Shown here: positions 17,775-28,612 of the stretch, one piece after another
How the letters are laid out: the number at the start of each line of letters is the position of its first letter
Position numbering within the stretch: position 1 is the stretch's first letter
Assembly: GCF_001956585.1 (NCBI RefSeq)
Contig: NZ_MSRR01000018.1
Location: 1-64,000, forward strand
Source of the DNA: Actinomyces naeslundii
GTDB taxonomy: Bacteria > Actinomycetota > Actinomycetes > Actinomycetales > Actinomycetaceae
DNA length: 64,000 nt
Direction of reading: 5' to 3'
Position numbers and translations under genes: made by a program
Notes under the pieces: generated by a model
What the model saw: only the letters and a program-made list of their open reading frames with translations
What the model was told of the DNA's origin: nothing
The model's database searches: none

Positions 17775-19022
17775 CTAGAGGCTGTGAGTCCGCCCACTGG
17801 CACCCGCGCTCGGGCGTGTCGCGCCCACCACCGGGATCTCCGTCGTGTCGATGAGCTCCTGATCATCTGATCGGCCAGACGGCTCCGACAGTGACGCGAT
17901 CTCCTCCAGAAGCGCCAGGTTCTCCTCCTCGGAGAGCTCCTGCGGGACCGGCAGGTCGGTGAACCAGCGTCGGGGCTCCACGCCGGCATCGTCGTCCATC
18001 CAGATCCGCATCTGCTCCTCCCAGGTCTGGGGGCGAGGCTCCTGCTGCTCGTCCCGTTTGCGGACCAGGGCTCGTTCCTTGCGCTCCTTGGCCCGGGCGG
18101 CCGCGTAGCCCGAGCGCCACAGGTACAGCCCGACGGCGATGAGGCCGCCCGCCAGCGCGATGATCCACCAGGGGAAGTGCGGGATGTCAGGGCGCTTACC
18201 CGCCGCCGCGACATCCTTGGCCGGGGTCGGGTAGATGCGCTCACCGGTCAGCAGGATGCGGTGGGTGTTGATGCCCAACGGTGTGCAGGTCACCAGAGTG
18301 AGAAGGTCCTTGCCCTCCTCGACGCGCAGCGCCTCGGTCTCCTCGGGCTCCACGACCTTGGTGCTGGTGACCCGATAGGTGAGGACCTCTCCGAAGACCT
18401 CGACGATGAGACTGTCACCGTTCTTCACCTTGTCCAAGTGGGTGAACATGGTGGCCTCAGCCAGTCCGCGGTGCCCGGTGATGACCGATCGGGTCCCCTT
18501 TCCGCCGACTGGCAAAGAGGTGCCCTCCAGGTGCCCCAGACCCTTGAGCAGAGTGTCCTCGGCCGTTCCGTGGTAGACGGGCAGATCCAGGGAGATGGAG
18601 GGGATCTTGAGACGGGCCATGAGGCCCTCGTTATTGGCCTTGAGAATCGAGCTGTAGTTCAGGGAGCTGTCCTTGCTGGAGCCGGCGCCGGTGGGGACGT
18701 GGTTGTTGGCCTCAAGGACCGCGCTGGCGGAGAGCGCCTCGTTGTAGGCGTGGGCCTGGGCGATCTGGGTCTTGGCATCGGGTCGGGCGCTGTCGACCTG
18801 AGCCGAGTAGTCGGCGGTCACCTTCGACTGGTTGTACTGGGCCACCCAGGAGGCCGCCGTCGGATAGGTCAGCAGCCCCATGCCCACGACCGCCATGATG
18901 GAGGTGACCAGGGCTGAGATCGACAGGCGCCAGGCACGGGGGCGGCGGTGCTTCTGGGTGATCGAAGCGCGGGTGCGCGGAGTCCGGGCGGTGCGGGGTT
19001 TGCGTGCGGTGCGGAAGATCAT
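17775..19022 (-). CDS. srtC: Class C (pilin-polymerising) sortase
   Basis: 415 residues. It joins pilin subunits through LPxTG and pilin-motif lysines at the outer face of the membrane. An N-terminal membrane segment is at about 33-56. The catalytic triad is visible: His184 in ITGHRGL, Cys246 in TLVTC and Arg255 in THRILLTGER. A second membrane segment (about 284-303) is typical of class C, followed by a long charged cytoplasmic tail of about 110 residues. A DP(F/W/Y) lid motif is not evident. ATG at 19022 follows GAGG. It lies 237 bp after the pilin gene. Confidence 0.93.
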   Translation of the reverse strand: MIFRTARKPRTARTPRTRASITQKHRRPRAWRLSISALVTSIMAVVGMGLLTYPTAASWVAQYNQSKVTADYSAQVDSARPDAKTQIAQAHAYNEALSASAVLEANNHVPTGAGSSKDSSLNYSSILKANNEGLMARLKIPSISLDLPVYHGTAEDTLLKGLGHLEGTSLPVGGKGTRSVITGHRGLAEATMFTHLDKVKNGDSLIVEVFGEVLTYRVTSTKVVEPEETEALRVEEGKDLLTLVTCTPLGINTHRILLTGERIYPTPAKDVAAAGKRPDIPHFPWWIIALAGGLIAVGLYLWRSGYAAARAKERKERALVRKRDEQQEPRPQTWEEQMRIWMDDDAGVEPRRWFTDLPVPQELSEEENLALLEEIASLSEPSGRSDDQELIDTTEIPVVGATRPSAGASGRTHSL

Positions 19023-19085
19023 GGGGCCTCGTGCGCTTCCAGGGTCGGGTGTCCGGGGTGGAGATAGTGCGGGGTTGCACATGAA

Positions 19086-19129
19086 GGTGCAGGCGCTCGA
19101 CGGATCGAGGCCCGTCGAGTGCCTGCACC
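19086..19129 (-). terminator. Second hairpin between pilin and sortase genes
   Basis: Arms GGTGCAGGC-G-CTCGACG and CGTCGAG-T-GCCTGCACC form a 17-bp stem with one G-T pair and a 10-nt loop. It lies 64 bp upstream of the sortase start. Together with the hairpin at 19216-19249 it probably reduces sortase transcript relative to pilin. Confidence 0.6.
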
Positions 19130-19215
19130 GTTTCCGCTCAGGCCACAACCTGACAATCGAGACAGGTTCCGAACACGGTCAAGACGTGGTTGAGGGGAGA
19201 CTTGAGCGGTCGTGA

Positions 19216-19249
19216 CTGCCTGCTGAGGCCCGTCAGCCTCAGCAGGCAG
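19216..19249 (-). terminator. Hairpin just after the pilin stop codon
   Basis: A perfect 14-bp stem (CTGCCTGCTGAGGC and complement) with a 6-nt loop starts 11 bp beyond the pilin stop. It is a strong (partial) terminator or mRNA-stabilising hairpin between the highly expressed shaft gene and the sortase. Confidence 0.7.
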
Positions 19250-19259
19250 CGATTCGTCA

Positions 19260-20864
19260 TCAGGCGGCGAGGTCCGCGTTCCGCTTGCGCTCGCGGTAGC
19301 GGGCCACGAGGACGGAGCCGACGGCGATCATCAGCAGAGCCGCGCCGGAGGCGGTCAGGATGAGCATGCCGTTGGCACCGGTCAGGGGCAGGCCCGGAAC
19401 CGACTGCTTGACGTTGTCGATCACGACCTGCTGCGTCACACCGGCCCCAGGCTCCACGGTGATGGCCCGACTGGCGTCTGCGGGAAGCACGTAGCCGGCA
19501 GGAGCCTTGGTCTCCACCAGCACGTAGCAACGGTGGGGCGCGTCCACCCGGTTGTCACGACCGGTGTCCTGGACGGAGTCGGAGACGAACAGGGCCTTGA
19601 AGTTGATCGTGCCGCCCTCACCGGTGGTGAAGGTGCTCTCACCGTTGATGGTGAGGGGCTGCCCATCGGCCTCCGGGGAGCATGTGTCCGCGTAGGCGTC
19701 CTTGGCCTTGTAGATCTGGAACTCAGCACCCTTGAGGCCGTCCTTGTCACCGGACCGGTCGTTGCCGTCGACCTTCTTGATCGTCAGGTCGCCCCACTTC
19801 GAGGTCACCTGTTCGGTCGTCGGAGGGTTGTCGGGGTTGGCGGGAGGCGTCTCAGGTGCCGGGGGCTGCTCGGCGTAGGTCGTGTCGGAGATGAGCTGGG
19901 CGGTGTTGTTGATGCTGCCGTCGCCGACTTCGGAGACGACTCCCTCGAAGACCGCCTGAAGCTTCTGACCCGGATTGCCCTTGAGCTTGCTCAGACCATT
20001 CTGGTTGAAGGTCACGGTCACGGTCTGCCCGTCGGTGCCCAGGGTGTAGTCGGTGCCCTCATCCAGCCGCGTCCCCCCGAGAGTGACGTCTGTAGCCGTC
20101 ACCTGCTTCAGACGATTGTCCAGGGTGTCCTTGAACTGGTAGTACTTGTAGTAGGAATTGTCATCCAGCTTCGGCAGCGTCGAGGAGACCGGGAAGCGGA
20201 CTTTGGATCCGACGATGTAGCCGTTGTTCCTCTGGTCCTCGATGGTCTTGGCGACTTCGATCTTCTCGTTCTTGGGGTAGACGTGGACGTCGTAGAGCCA
20301 CGTTCCATCCGCCTTCGCGGCAGTGTTCGGGTGAGGAATCGTGACCACGAAGGGCTTGGCCTTCTGGACGATGTTGCCAGGAGTCTTGGTCTCGCACACG
20401 AGATAGGCCTTGACCGGCAGGCTCTCGATCTTGGCCTCTCCGTCGCGATCAGTGTCGCCCGAGACCCTGCTCGAGCGGAAGGTGTAGTTGGGGAGCGTCG
20501 GCTGCCCAGGGTTGGCGCAGGCGTTGTCGGGAATCGCTCCGGTATTGGTCAGGGCGTTGACCTTGGCCCATCCCTCTGAGGTCTTCAGGTCGATCCCATT
20601 GATCTCGTAGGCCGTGAACTGCACTCCGGAGACCGGTGCACCCTTGCCATCGTCGTTGGAAGCGGTGCCGTCAGGAGCACCGATGGGGTTGCCGTCTCCG
20701 TTGAGGTGCTTGTGGATGGTGAGGGAGCCTAACGCCTCGGTGTTGATGTCTCCGTGGTTGGCGTTCTCGGCCTGAGCCATGGGGGCCAGACCAAGCACGG
20801 CCAGGGTGAGGACACCGGCTGCGGCTGCAGCCCGACGCCCCAGCGTGCTGGTGTTGTACTTCAT
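19260..20864 (-). CDS. Fimbrial shaft pilin (FimA/FimP-like, LPLTG anchored)
   Basis: 534 residues, the same size class as Actinomyces fimbrial shaft proteins. A signal peptide covers about 1-32 (AGVLTLAVLGLAPMAQA). The pilin motif WLYDVHVYPKN is at about 189-199, with Lys198 as the likely polymerisation residue. CnaB-type domains follow, with an E-box ETKAPAGY at 451-458. LPLTG is at 492-496, then a membrane segment and RYRERKRN tail. ATG at 20864 follows AAGGAAATCCC. No tip-adhesin gene lies upstream. It cannot be told here whether it is the type 1 or type 2 shaft or a third kind. Confidence 0.92.
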   Translation of the reverse strand: MKYNTSTLGRRAAAAAGVLTLAVLGLAPMAQAENANHGDINTEALGSLTIHKHLNGDGNPIGAPDGTASNDDGKGAPVSGVQFTAYEINGIDLKTSEGWAKVNALTNTGAIPDNACANPGQPTLPNYTFRSSRVSGDTDRDGEAKIESLPVKAYLVCETKTPGNIVQKAKPFVVTIPHPNTAAKADGTWLYDVHVYPKNEKIEVAKTIEDQRNNGYIVGSKVRFPVSSTLPKLDDNSYYKYYQFKDTLDNRLKQVTATDVTLGGTRLDEGTDYTLGTDGQTVTVTFNQNGLSKLKGNPGQKLQAVFEGVVSEVGDGSINNTAQLISDTTYAEQPPAPETPPANPDNPPTTEQVTSKWGDLTIKKVDGNDRSGDKDGLKGAEFQIYKAKDAYADTCSPEADGQPLTINGESTFTTGEGGTINFKALFVSDSVQDTGRDNRVDAPHRCYVLVETKAPAGYVLPADASRAITVEPGAGVTQQVVIDNVKQSVPGLPLTGANGMLILTASGAALLMIAVGSVLVARYRERKRNADLAA

Positions 20865-21281
20865 GGGTTGGGATTTCCTTTCACTGTGCGCCGCCGGGGA
20901 GGGCAGACGCATGGCAGGGTTAAATCGGGAGCGTGTTCTCCAGCGAACGTCCTCGTCTCGTCCGACGGCGTTAACGGAATAACGTTGCAACCGCCCGTTC
21001 ACAAACGTTGACACCCACACCTGGGTAACGCCGATAAACTAGCCCACACAACCAAAAGAAACAGCGACGGTAATAGATCTGAAATCGTTTGTTACTGCAT
21101 TGCGACGCCTTTTATTACGGCACCATCACACCCACGTAATATTGATGTCGCTATTACTACTATTCGTGCCATCGGTAGGGCATCAGCCATCAGGTTCAGG
21201 GCACAAAAGACCTCCCCGGTCGGAGCAACTGCTCTGACCGGGGAGGTCTGGTGCTACGCGGAGGCGCGGAGCGTCAGTGGG
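20865..21281. other. AT-rich region upstream of the pilin gene
   Basis: 417 bp between pilin and tuf. The tuf terminator is at 21208-21249. The stretch at about 20980-21170 is markedly AT-rich for this genome, with repeated CGTAATA/TATTACG words (about 21113-21140) and runs such as TTTTATTACGG. It must hold the pilin promoter and probably regulator sites; no single -35/-10 pair stands out. No coding frame is convincing. Confidence 0.6.
21208..21249 (-). terminator. Terminator after tuf
   Basis: Arms AGACCTCCCCGGTC and GACCGGGGAGGTCT extend inward by six more pairs (one G-T) to a 20-bp stem. On the minus strand it is followed by TTTT. It ends the str/tuf unit before the pilin promoter region. 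Confidence 0.85.
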
Positions 21282-22472
21282 TCACTTGATGACCTTGGTG
21301 ACGCGGCCGGAGCCGACGGTGCGGCCACCCTCACGGATGGCGAAGCCGAGGCCCTCCTCCATGGCGATGGGCTGGATGAGCTGGACGCTCATCTCGGTGG
21401 TGTCACCGGGCATGACCATCTCGGTGCCCTCGGGCAGGGTGATGACACCGGTGACGTCCGTGGTCCGGAAGTAGAACTGCGGACGGTAGTTCGAGTAGAA
21501 GGGGTTGTGGCGGCCGCCCTCGTCCTTGGTGAGGATGTAGACGTGGCCCTCGAACTCGGTGTGCGGGGTGATGGAGCCGGGCTTGCAGATGACCTGACCG
21601 CGCTCGACGTCCTCGCGACGGGTGCCGCGCAGGAGCAGACCGCAGTTCTCGCCGGCCCAGGCCTCGTCCATCTGCTTGTGGAACATCTCGATACCGGTGA
21701 CCGTGGTCTTCTGGGCCTCGCGGATACCGAGGATCTCGACCTCGGAGTTGATCGGGAGCTTGCCGCGCTCCACACGACCGGTGACGACGGTGCCGCGACC
21801 GGTGATGGTGAAGACGTCCTCGATGGGCATGAGGAAGGGCTTGTCCATGTCACGCTCGGGAGTGGGGATGAAGTCATCCACCGCGTCCATGAGCTCCTTG
21901 ATCTTGCCGGCCCACTCGGCGTCGCCCTCGAGGGCCTTGAGAGCGGAGACGCGGATGACGGGAGCCTCGTCGCCGTCGTAGTCCTGGGAGGACAGCAGCT
22001 CGCGCACCTCCATCTCAACCAGGTCGAGGAGCTCCTCGTCGTCCACCATGTCGGACTTGTTGAGGGCCACGAGGAGGGCGGGGACGCCCACCTGGCGGGC
22101 GAGCAGGACGTGCTCGCGGGTCTGGGCCATCGGGCCGTCGGTGGCGGCGACCACGAGGATCGCGCCATCCATCTGGGCGGCACCGGTGATCATGTTCTTG
22201 ATGTAGTCGGCGTGACCGGGGGCGTCGACGTGCGCGTAGTGGCGCTTGTCGGTCTCGTACTCGACGTGCGCGATGTTGATGGTGATACCGCGCTGACGCT
22301 CCTCGGGAGCCTTGTCGATCTCGTCGAAGGGGGTGAAGGGGTTCAGCTCGGGGTACTCGTCGTGCAGAACCTTGGAGATCGCAGCGGTCAGCGTCGTCTT
22401 GCCGTGGTCGACGTGACCGATCGTTCCGATGTTGACGTGCGGCTTGGTCCGCTCGAACTTGGCCTTGGCCAC
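21282..22472 (-). CDS. tuf: Elongation factor Tu
   Basis: 396 residues, full length. GTPase motifs are GHVDHGKTT (P-loop), [15 protein letters not shown] and the SALKAL region. Domains II and III follow, ending [14 protein letters not shown]. It delivers aminoacyl-tRNA to the ribosome. GTG start with AGGAGGACACCA upstream. It is separated from fusA by a terminator and 198 bp, so it probably also has its own promoter. Confidence 0.98.
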   Translation of the reverse strand: MAKAKFERTKPHVNIGTIGHVDHGKTTLTAAISKVLHDEYPELNPFTPFDEIDKAPEERQRGITINIAHVEYETDKRHYAHVDAPGHADYIKNMITGAAQMDGAILVVAATDGPMAQTREHVLLARQVGVPALLVALNKSDMVDDEELLDLVEMEVRELLSSQDYDGDEAPVIRVSALKALEGDAEWAGKIKELMDAVDDFIPTPERDMDKPFLMPIEDVFTITGRGTVVTGRVERGKLPINSEVEILGIREAQKTTVTGIEMFHKQMDEAWAGENCGLLLRGTRREDVERGQVICKPGSITPHTEFEGHVYILTKDEGGRHNPFYSNYRPQFYFRTTDVTGVITLPEGTEMVMPGDTTEMSVQLIQPIAMEEGLGFAIREGGRTVGSGRVTKVIK

Positions 22473-22526
22473 TGGTGTCCTCCTGGGACTCGGGTAGTTC
22501 TCTTCGTCGGGATTCGACTAGCACAC

Positions 22527-22532
22527 ATGGTA
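22527..22532 (-). promoter_or_regulatory. Possible -10 element for tuf
   Basis: TACCAT on the minus strand in GGCTACCATGTGTG lies about 55 bp upstream of the tuf start. It matches the actinobacterial TANNNT -10. The expected -35 position has no good match. A TAAGAT at about 22577-22582 is another candidate. Confidence 0.3.
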
Positions 22533-22620
22533 GCCGTCCGGGCGTCGAGAGTCTCTACTGGTGGATGTTGGAAATCTTACTGAAGTGGGTCCCGACCGCC
22601 CCGGTGGGACGATCGGGCCG

Positions 22621-22658
22621 GGGGCCCGCTGCGAGTGCGCGCAGCCGGAGCGGGCCCC
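22621..22658 (-). terminator. Terminator between fusA and tuf
   Basis: Arms GGGGCCCGCT and AGCGGGCCCC (10 perfect pairs) flank a GC-rich loop that can pair further. It begins 13 bp after the fusA stop. It would allow independent control of tuf. Confidence 0.65.
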
Positions 22659-22670
22659 GGTGAGTGGGCG

Positions 22671-24812
<2,142 letters not shown>

Positions 24813-24857
24813 TGGTGGTGTCCTTCGTTCGTGTGGGGTACGGAGCTGCTTCCGGCA

Positions 24858-25328
24858 CTACCAGCGGTAGTGTGCGAAGGCCTTGTTGGACTCGGCCATG
24901 CGGTGCATGTCCTCGCGGCGCTTGACCGCGGCGCCCAGGCCGTTGGAGGCGTCGAGGATCTCGTTCATGAGACGCTCGGTCATGGTGTTCTCGCGGCGCT
25001 GGCGGGAGAAGTCCACGAGCCAGCGCAGCGCCAGGGTGGTGGCGCGGCCGGGGCGGACCTCGACGGGCACCTGGTAGGTGGCACCACCGACGCGACGGGA
25101 GCGGACCTCCAGGGCAGGGCGGATGTTGTCCAGCGCGCGCTTGAGGACGGAGACCGGGTCCTGGTCCGTCTTGGAGCGGACGCCCTCAAGAGCGCCGTAG
25201 ACGATGCGCTCGGCGGTGGACTTCTTGCCGTCCAGCAGGACGCGGTTGACGAGCTGGGTGACGACCGGCGAGCCGTAGACGGGGTCGACGACGAGCGGGC
25301 GCTTGGGTGCGGGACCCTTACGAGGCAT
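24858..25328 (-). CDS. rpsG: 30S ribosomal protein uS7
   Basis: 156 residues, family length. [20 protein letters not shown] at the start; conserved core with [41 protein letters not shown] and the C-terminal [21 protein letters not shown]7 nucleates the 30S head. The ATG overlaps the rpsL stop (TAATG). Confidence 0.98.
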   Translation of the reverse strand: MPRKGPAPKRPLVVDPVYGSPVVTQLVNRVLLDGKKSTAERIVYGALEGVRSKTDQDPVSVLKRALDNIRPALEVRSRRVGGATYQVPVEVRPGRATTLALRWLVDFSRQRRENTMTERLMNEILDASNGLGAAVKRREDMHRMAESNKAFAHYRW

Positions 25329-25702
25329 TACTTCTTCTCCTTCTTGGCGCCGTACTTGGAACGTGCCTGCTGGCGACCCTTGACACCCTGGGTGTCGAGG
25401 GCACCGCGCACGATGTGGTAGCGGACACCGGGAAGGTCCTTCACACGACCTCCGCGCACGAGCACGATGGAGTGCTCCTGGAGGTTGTGGCCCTCACCGG
25501 GGATGTAGGCCGTGACCTCAATACCGGTGGACAGGCGCACACGGGCGACCTTACGGAGGGCGGAGTTCGGCTTCTTGGGGGTCGTGGTGTACACACGGGT
25601 GCACACGCCACGGCGCTGCGGACTGGCCTTGAGCGCCGGCGTCTTGGACGCGGAGCGCTTCGTCGAGCGGCCCTTGCGGACCAGCTGCTGAATGGTAGGC
25701 AC
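25328..25702 (-). CDS. rpsL: 30S ribosomal protein uS12
   Basis: 124 residues. Conserved [11 protein letters not shown] start, [25 protein letters not shown] (with the Lys at the position of E. coli K43, so no streptomycin-resistance substitution is apparent there) and [20 protein letters not shown]12 controls decoding accuracy. GTG start preceded by GGAGAATCAGTA. First gene of the str operon. Confidence 0.98.
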   Translation of the reverse strand: MPTIQQLVRKGRSTKRSASKTPALKASPQRRGVCTRVYTTTPKKPNSALRKVARVRLSTGIEVTAYIPGEGHNLQEHSIVLVRGGRVKDLPGVRYHIVRGALDTQGVKGRQQARSKYGAKKEKK

Positions 25703-26183
25703 TACTGATTCTCCATTGGGACGTGAGTCTGTATCTGGCTGCTGCCTGCGTGCCGGACCGCTCCCCCATTGGTGGCTCGACGGCGCACGCCACCGCGGAG
25801 AGGGCCGGCCCGCCGGGATCGGGATGACCCGATGATGACGTCCGGAGCCCCGCAGTCAGGGGCCCGTCGGTTCCCGCCGCGGCAGACCCGCGTCACGATG
25901 CCGAACTGAACCGACCAGGCATGAGGCCTGGACGAAGCCGACGTCGCTGGGAACGGAATGGAGATGCGGTGACCCGCCTGCGGGCACCGTCGGCCAGGCT
26001 ACCCGTTCGCCGCAGGAGGGCACCAGGGAGGACACCGGGGCGCGGACGTGGTACTCGACACGTGGCAGAGGTGCGAGGAAAGGCGAAGGGCACCCCGACG
26101 TCCATTGCCGAAGACTCACTGGAGGACACGAGAGGTACAGGCGACATGCCCCCTTACCTCGAACGTGGCTAACGTGCGAAAGT
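25703..26183. other. Intergenic region between rpsL and the prepilin-peptidase-like gene
   Basis: 481 bp between divergent genes. It must contain the str operon promoter (minus) and the promoter of the plus-strand gene. A TAGCCT hexamer on the minus strand at about 25996-26001 is a possible -10. Open frames here are Arg-rich and have no family features. Confidence 0.5.
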
Positions 26184-26939
26184 GTGGCGGTGAATGTCCC
26201 CGCACTCCTGGTCGCCATCGCCGTTGGCTGTGCAGCCATCGCAGTCGTTGCCTGCCCGGTCTCGGCCTTCGCCCGGCGGTACGTGTCCGACCTGGAGCGG
26301 GCTGAGGCACGGACCGAGGGGTCCTCACCCGGCGGCACCACCGCCGAGCCGGGCACATTCCGTGTCCAGTGGCTGCTGACGCCCACCTCGCAGGGCGTTC
26401 TGGCCGCCATTCTGTGTGGGGTGACGCTCATGCGGGGAGCAGCCGGCGGGGCGTGGGGCGAAGTGATCGTTGCGCTTCCTCTCGTGGCGCTGCTCGGCGC
26501 GGCATGCGGTGTCGACGCCGTGTGTCACCGCCTCCCCAACCGCATTCTCGGTCCGGCCGCTATGTGGACCGGTGCGGCAACCGTGACTCTCGTCCTGCTC
26601 AACGTGGTCACAGGGACGCCCTTGTCCGAAGCGGGCTGGGCGGCACTCCGGTCCGTTCTGTGCGCAGTGAGTGCTGGCGTCATTGTCGGGGCCATGGCGC
26701 TGCTCCCCGGTTCGGGCATGGGACTGGGGGATGCGAAGCTGTGTGCGGTTCTTGGACTGTGGCTCGGATACTTCGGCGGGACCTACGCCGCGATGGGCAT
26801 CATCCTCGGATTCTTCATCGGCGGGATCGTCGCCATCGCACTGATGATCAGTCGCCTGGCGGGTCGCAAGACACTCATTGCCTTCGGCCCCTACCTGTCA
26901 CTGGGGGGCTGGTTGACATGGATGCTCGCAGTGGCGTGA
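26184..26939 (+). CDS. Prepilin peptidase-like A24 family membrane protease
   Basis: 251 residues, nearly all membrane segments. The two aspartate motifs of type IV prepilin peptidases are present: GVDAVCHRLPN (about residue 112) and GSGMGLGDAKL (about 178), then a C-terminal LIAFGPYLSLGGW. It lacks the N-terminal methyltransferase region, so it is the short form that cleaves type IV pilin or Flp/Tad-like leader peptides. No pilin or assembly genes are next to it. The start is a GTG with a poor ribosome binding site; GTG at 26190 is an alternative. Confidence 0.85.
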   Translation: MAVNVPALLVAIAVGCAAIAVVACPVSAFARRYVSDLERAEARTEGSSPGGTTAEPGTFRVQWLLTPTSQGVLAAILCGVTLMRGAAGGAWGEVIVALPLVALLGAACGVDAVCHRLPNRILGPAAMWTGAATVTLVLLNVVTGTPLSEAGWAALRSVLCAVSAGVIVGAMALLPGSGMGLGDAKLCAVLGLWLGYFGGTYAAMGIILGFFIGGIVAIALMISRLAGRKTLIAFGPYLSLGGWLTWMLAVA

Positions 26940-26940
26940 C

Positions 26941-26976
26941 CCCGCGGGACGATGCGAGCAGCACAGTCTCCGCGGG
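26941..26976. terminator. Possible bidirectional terminator
   Basis: CCCGCGG and CCGCGGG arms (7 bp) with a 22-nt spacer lie exactly between the prepilin-peptidase stop and the stop of the broken lipoprotein gene. A modest hairpin, supported mainly by position. Confidence 0.4.
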
Positions 26977-26978
26977 AG

Positions 26979-27815
26979 TCACGCCCCGACTCGGTCACCG
27001 ACCGAGGAGTCGCCCGCAAAGGGCTTTCCCCACGACGTCCAGCATCTCTCCTGCTCCACCTTGGCGCTGAGCATCGCCGCCACGTCGGGCTGGTCTTCGT
27101 CAGCTCACCTATCGGGGCGTGGGCGATGATTCTCCAGTATCCTCCAGCATCATTGGTGATCCACAGAGCAGCGTCATCATGCTCAACGGTTCCGCCGTCG
27201 CGGCCTTTCCCTCGATGAATCCAGGTCACGAGGCAGGCGGGAACCTCCTTCGTGCCCAGCATCCACGTTTCCGGTGTCCTCATCACGTAGGTGTCCTCGC
27301 GCCCCGGCCCCAGAAGAAACGCCTCTTGAAGATGAGTTTCGTCGTCGAGAGTCTTCCCCGCCTCCTTGAGGTAGGTGACCACGAAGTTGGGGAGCAGGTC
27401 CTGGGTGCCGCCGAGCTGGACCGTGGTCACCGGAAGCCCTTGGTCGTTCACTTGCTCCCCACTCACCACCATCTCCGGTACGGTCAACGTCATCCCATAC
27501 ATCGACAGGCTCTTACCGGAGGGGGCGGTCTGCTTGATTACTCTCGATGGCAGGTCGGGAGTAACTGAGAGCTCGGATGCCGGTCGCCGCTCCGGAGCCG
27601 TTGGCGACGCTGTCGCCTTCGGGGACCTCGCCTCCGATGGCGTTGCTGAATGATCTGAGGAAACGTCTAGTCACGGCCCGCTCCCAACTTCCTGAGCACG
27701 CGCTCAGCGCGACCAAAAGCCCCAGCCCGAGCGCAGACCTTCTATCGAAGCACCACCGCACCTCAGATCCGGAATGACGCCCAGTCACCGTCTTGATCTG
27801 CATTATTTCTTCCAC
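26979..27815 (-). pseudogene. Lipoprotein gene disrupted by two frameshifts
   Basis: Frame A starts at GTG 27815 (AAAGGAG 9 bases upstream) and gives a lipoprotein signal with DRRSALGLGLLVALSAC, lipobox Cys about residue 40. Near 27680 the natural sequence passes to a second frame: SSDHSATPSEARSPKATASP, a typical Ser/Thr/Pro linker, then a globular part (SLSMYGMTLTVPEMVV to YWRIIAHAPIGEL). Near 27105 it passes back to frame A: DEDQPDVAAMLSAKVEQER, ending at TGA 26979. Read this way it is about 278 residues and stops cleanly 39 bp from the convergent gene. Frame A alone stops at 27513. No family recognised. It could also be assembly error. Confidence 0.7.
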
Positions 27816-27928
27816 ATCACTGTTCTCCTTTCCTGCCACTGACACTCATTCCTCTATCAGCACGCACGAGTCAGACCCGATTACCGTCATCCTGCACCGT
27901 ATCCCGGCTCAGAATGACGTGTGAACAC

Positions 27929-28612
27929 CTACCCCCAGCGCACGTCCACGTGGCGGTTGGCGGCCTTACCGGCCTCATTGACACTGCCGTCCGCATTGGT
28001 CTCGGAGGCCACCGGCTCACTCTCCCCCTTGCCGGAGGACTGGACATTCAGGGATGGGACCTTGGAGGTCAGATAGTCCGCGACCGCCTTCGCCCGCTGC
28101 TCGGAGAGCGTCTGGTTATGAGCGTCGTCGGCAACGGAATCCGTATGCCCCACCACGGTGACCGTGGCCGGCGGCTTGCCGTTCCAGCGCTTGACGATTT
28201 CGTCGAGCACCTGCTTGGCGCGGTCGGTCAGCGCGGCCGAGTCGACATCGAAGGTGACATCACCGGACAATGAGGCCACAGTCGTCTTCCCATCCGAGGA
28301 GTAGGTGACCGCGCTGTCCGAGCTGCTCGAGCGCGACACCGGGGTGACAACGCGGTCTACGGTCTGGACCACCCGAGGATTGCCCGGCCCGGCGCTGCCC
28401 GGCTGCTTGACGATCGTTGACGGATCGGCTGTGGCGCTGTTGCTCGAAGCCGCCACCGGGCGGCCCGCTTGCGGTGCGACAGGTAGGGCCACAGCTCCAG
28501 CAGAAACCGACCACGATGCCGCGCACACGGCGACAGCCGCCGCGGCACGCGCCCCAGGCCGAGGGCGACACTTCACAGCCCTTGCCCATGCTCCATGCGC
28601 CTGCTGCCTCAT
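27929..28612 (-). CDS. Secreted OmpA-domain protein
   Basis: 227 residues. A long basic N-terminus and hydrophobic segment (AAAAVAVCAASWSVSAGAVA, about 22-41) form a signal peptide. A Ser/Pro-rich linker follows. The C-terminal OmpA-like peptidoglycan-binding domain (about 115-225) has DVTFDVDSAALTDRAKQVLDEI, VVGHTDSVADDAHNQTLSEQRAKAV and GKAANRHVDVRW. Such domains bind diaminopimelate or ornithine in peptidoglycan. The ATG overlaps the stop of the upstream lipoprotein gene by 4 bp, so the two are co-translated. Confidence 0.88.
   Translation of the reverse strand: MRQQAHGAWARAVKCRPRPGARAAAAVAVCAASWSVSAGAVALPVAPQAGRPVAASSNSATADPSTIVKQPGSAGPGNPRVVQTVDRVVTPVSRSSSSDSAVTYSSDGKTTVASLSGDVTFDVDSAALTDRAKQVLDEIVKRWNGKPPATVTVVGHTDSVADDAHNQTLSEQRAKAVADYLTSKVPSLNVQSSGKGESEPVASETNADGSVNEAGKAANRHVDVRWG

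Noticed and set aside
26891-27502. Reading the broken lipoprotein frame as an independent 203-codon gene
   Set aside because: Its start lies inside a continuous natural sequence that begins upstream, and its end runs into the convergent gene as an Arg-rich shadow; the two-frameshift reading explains both ends better.
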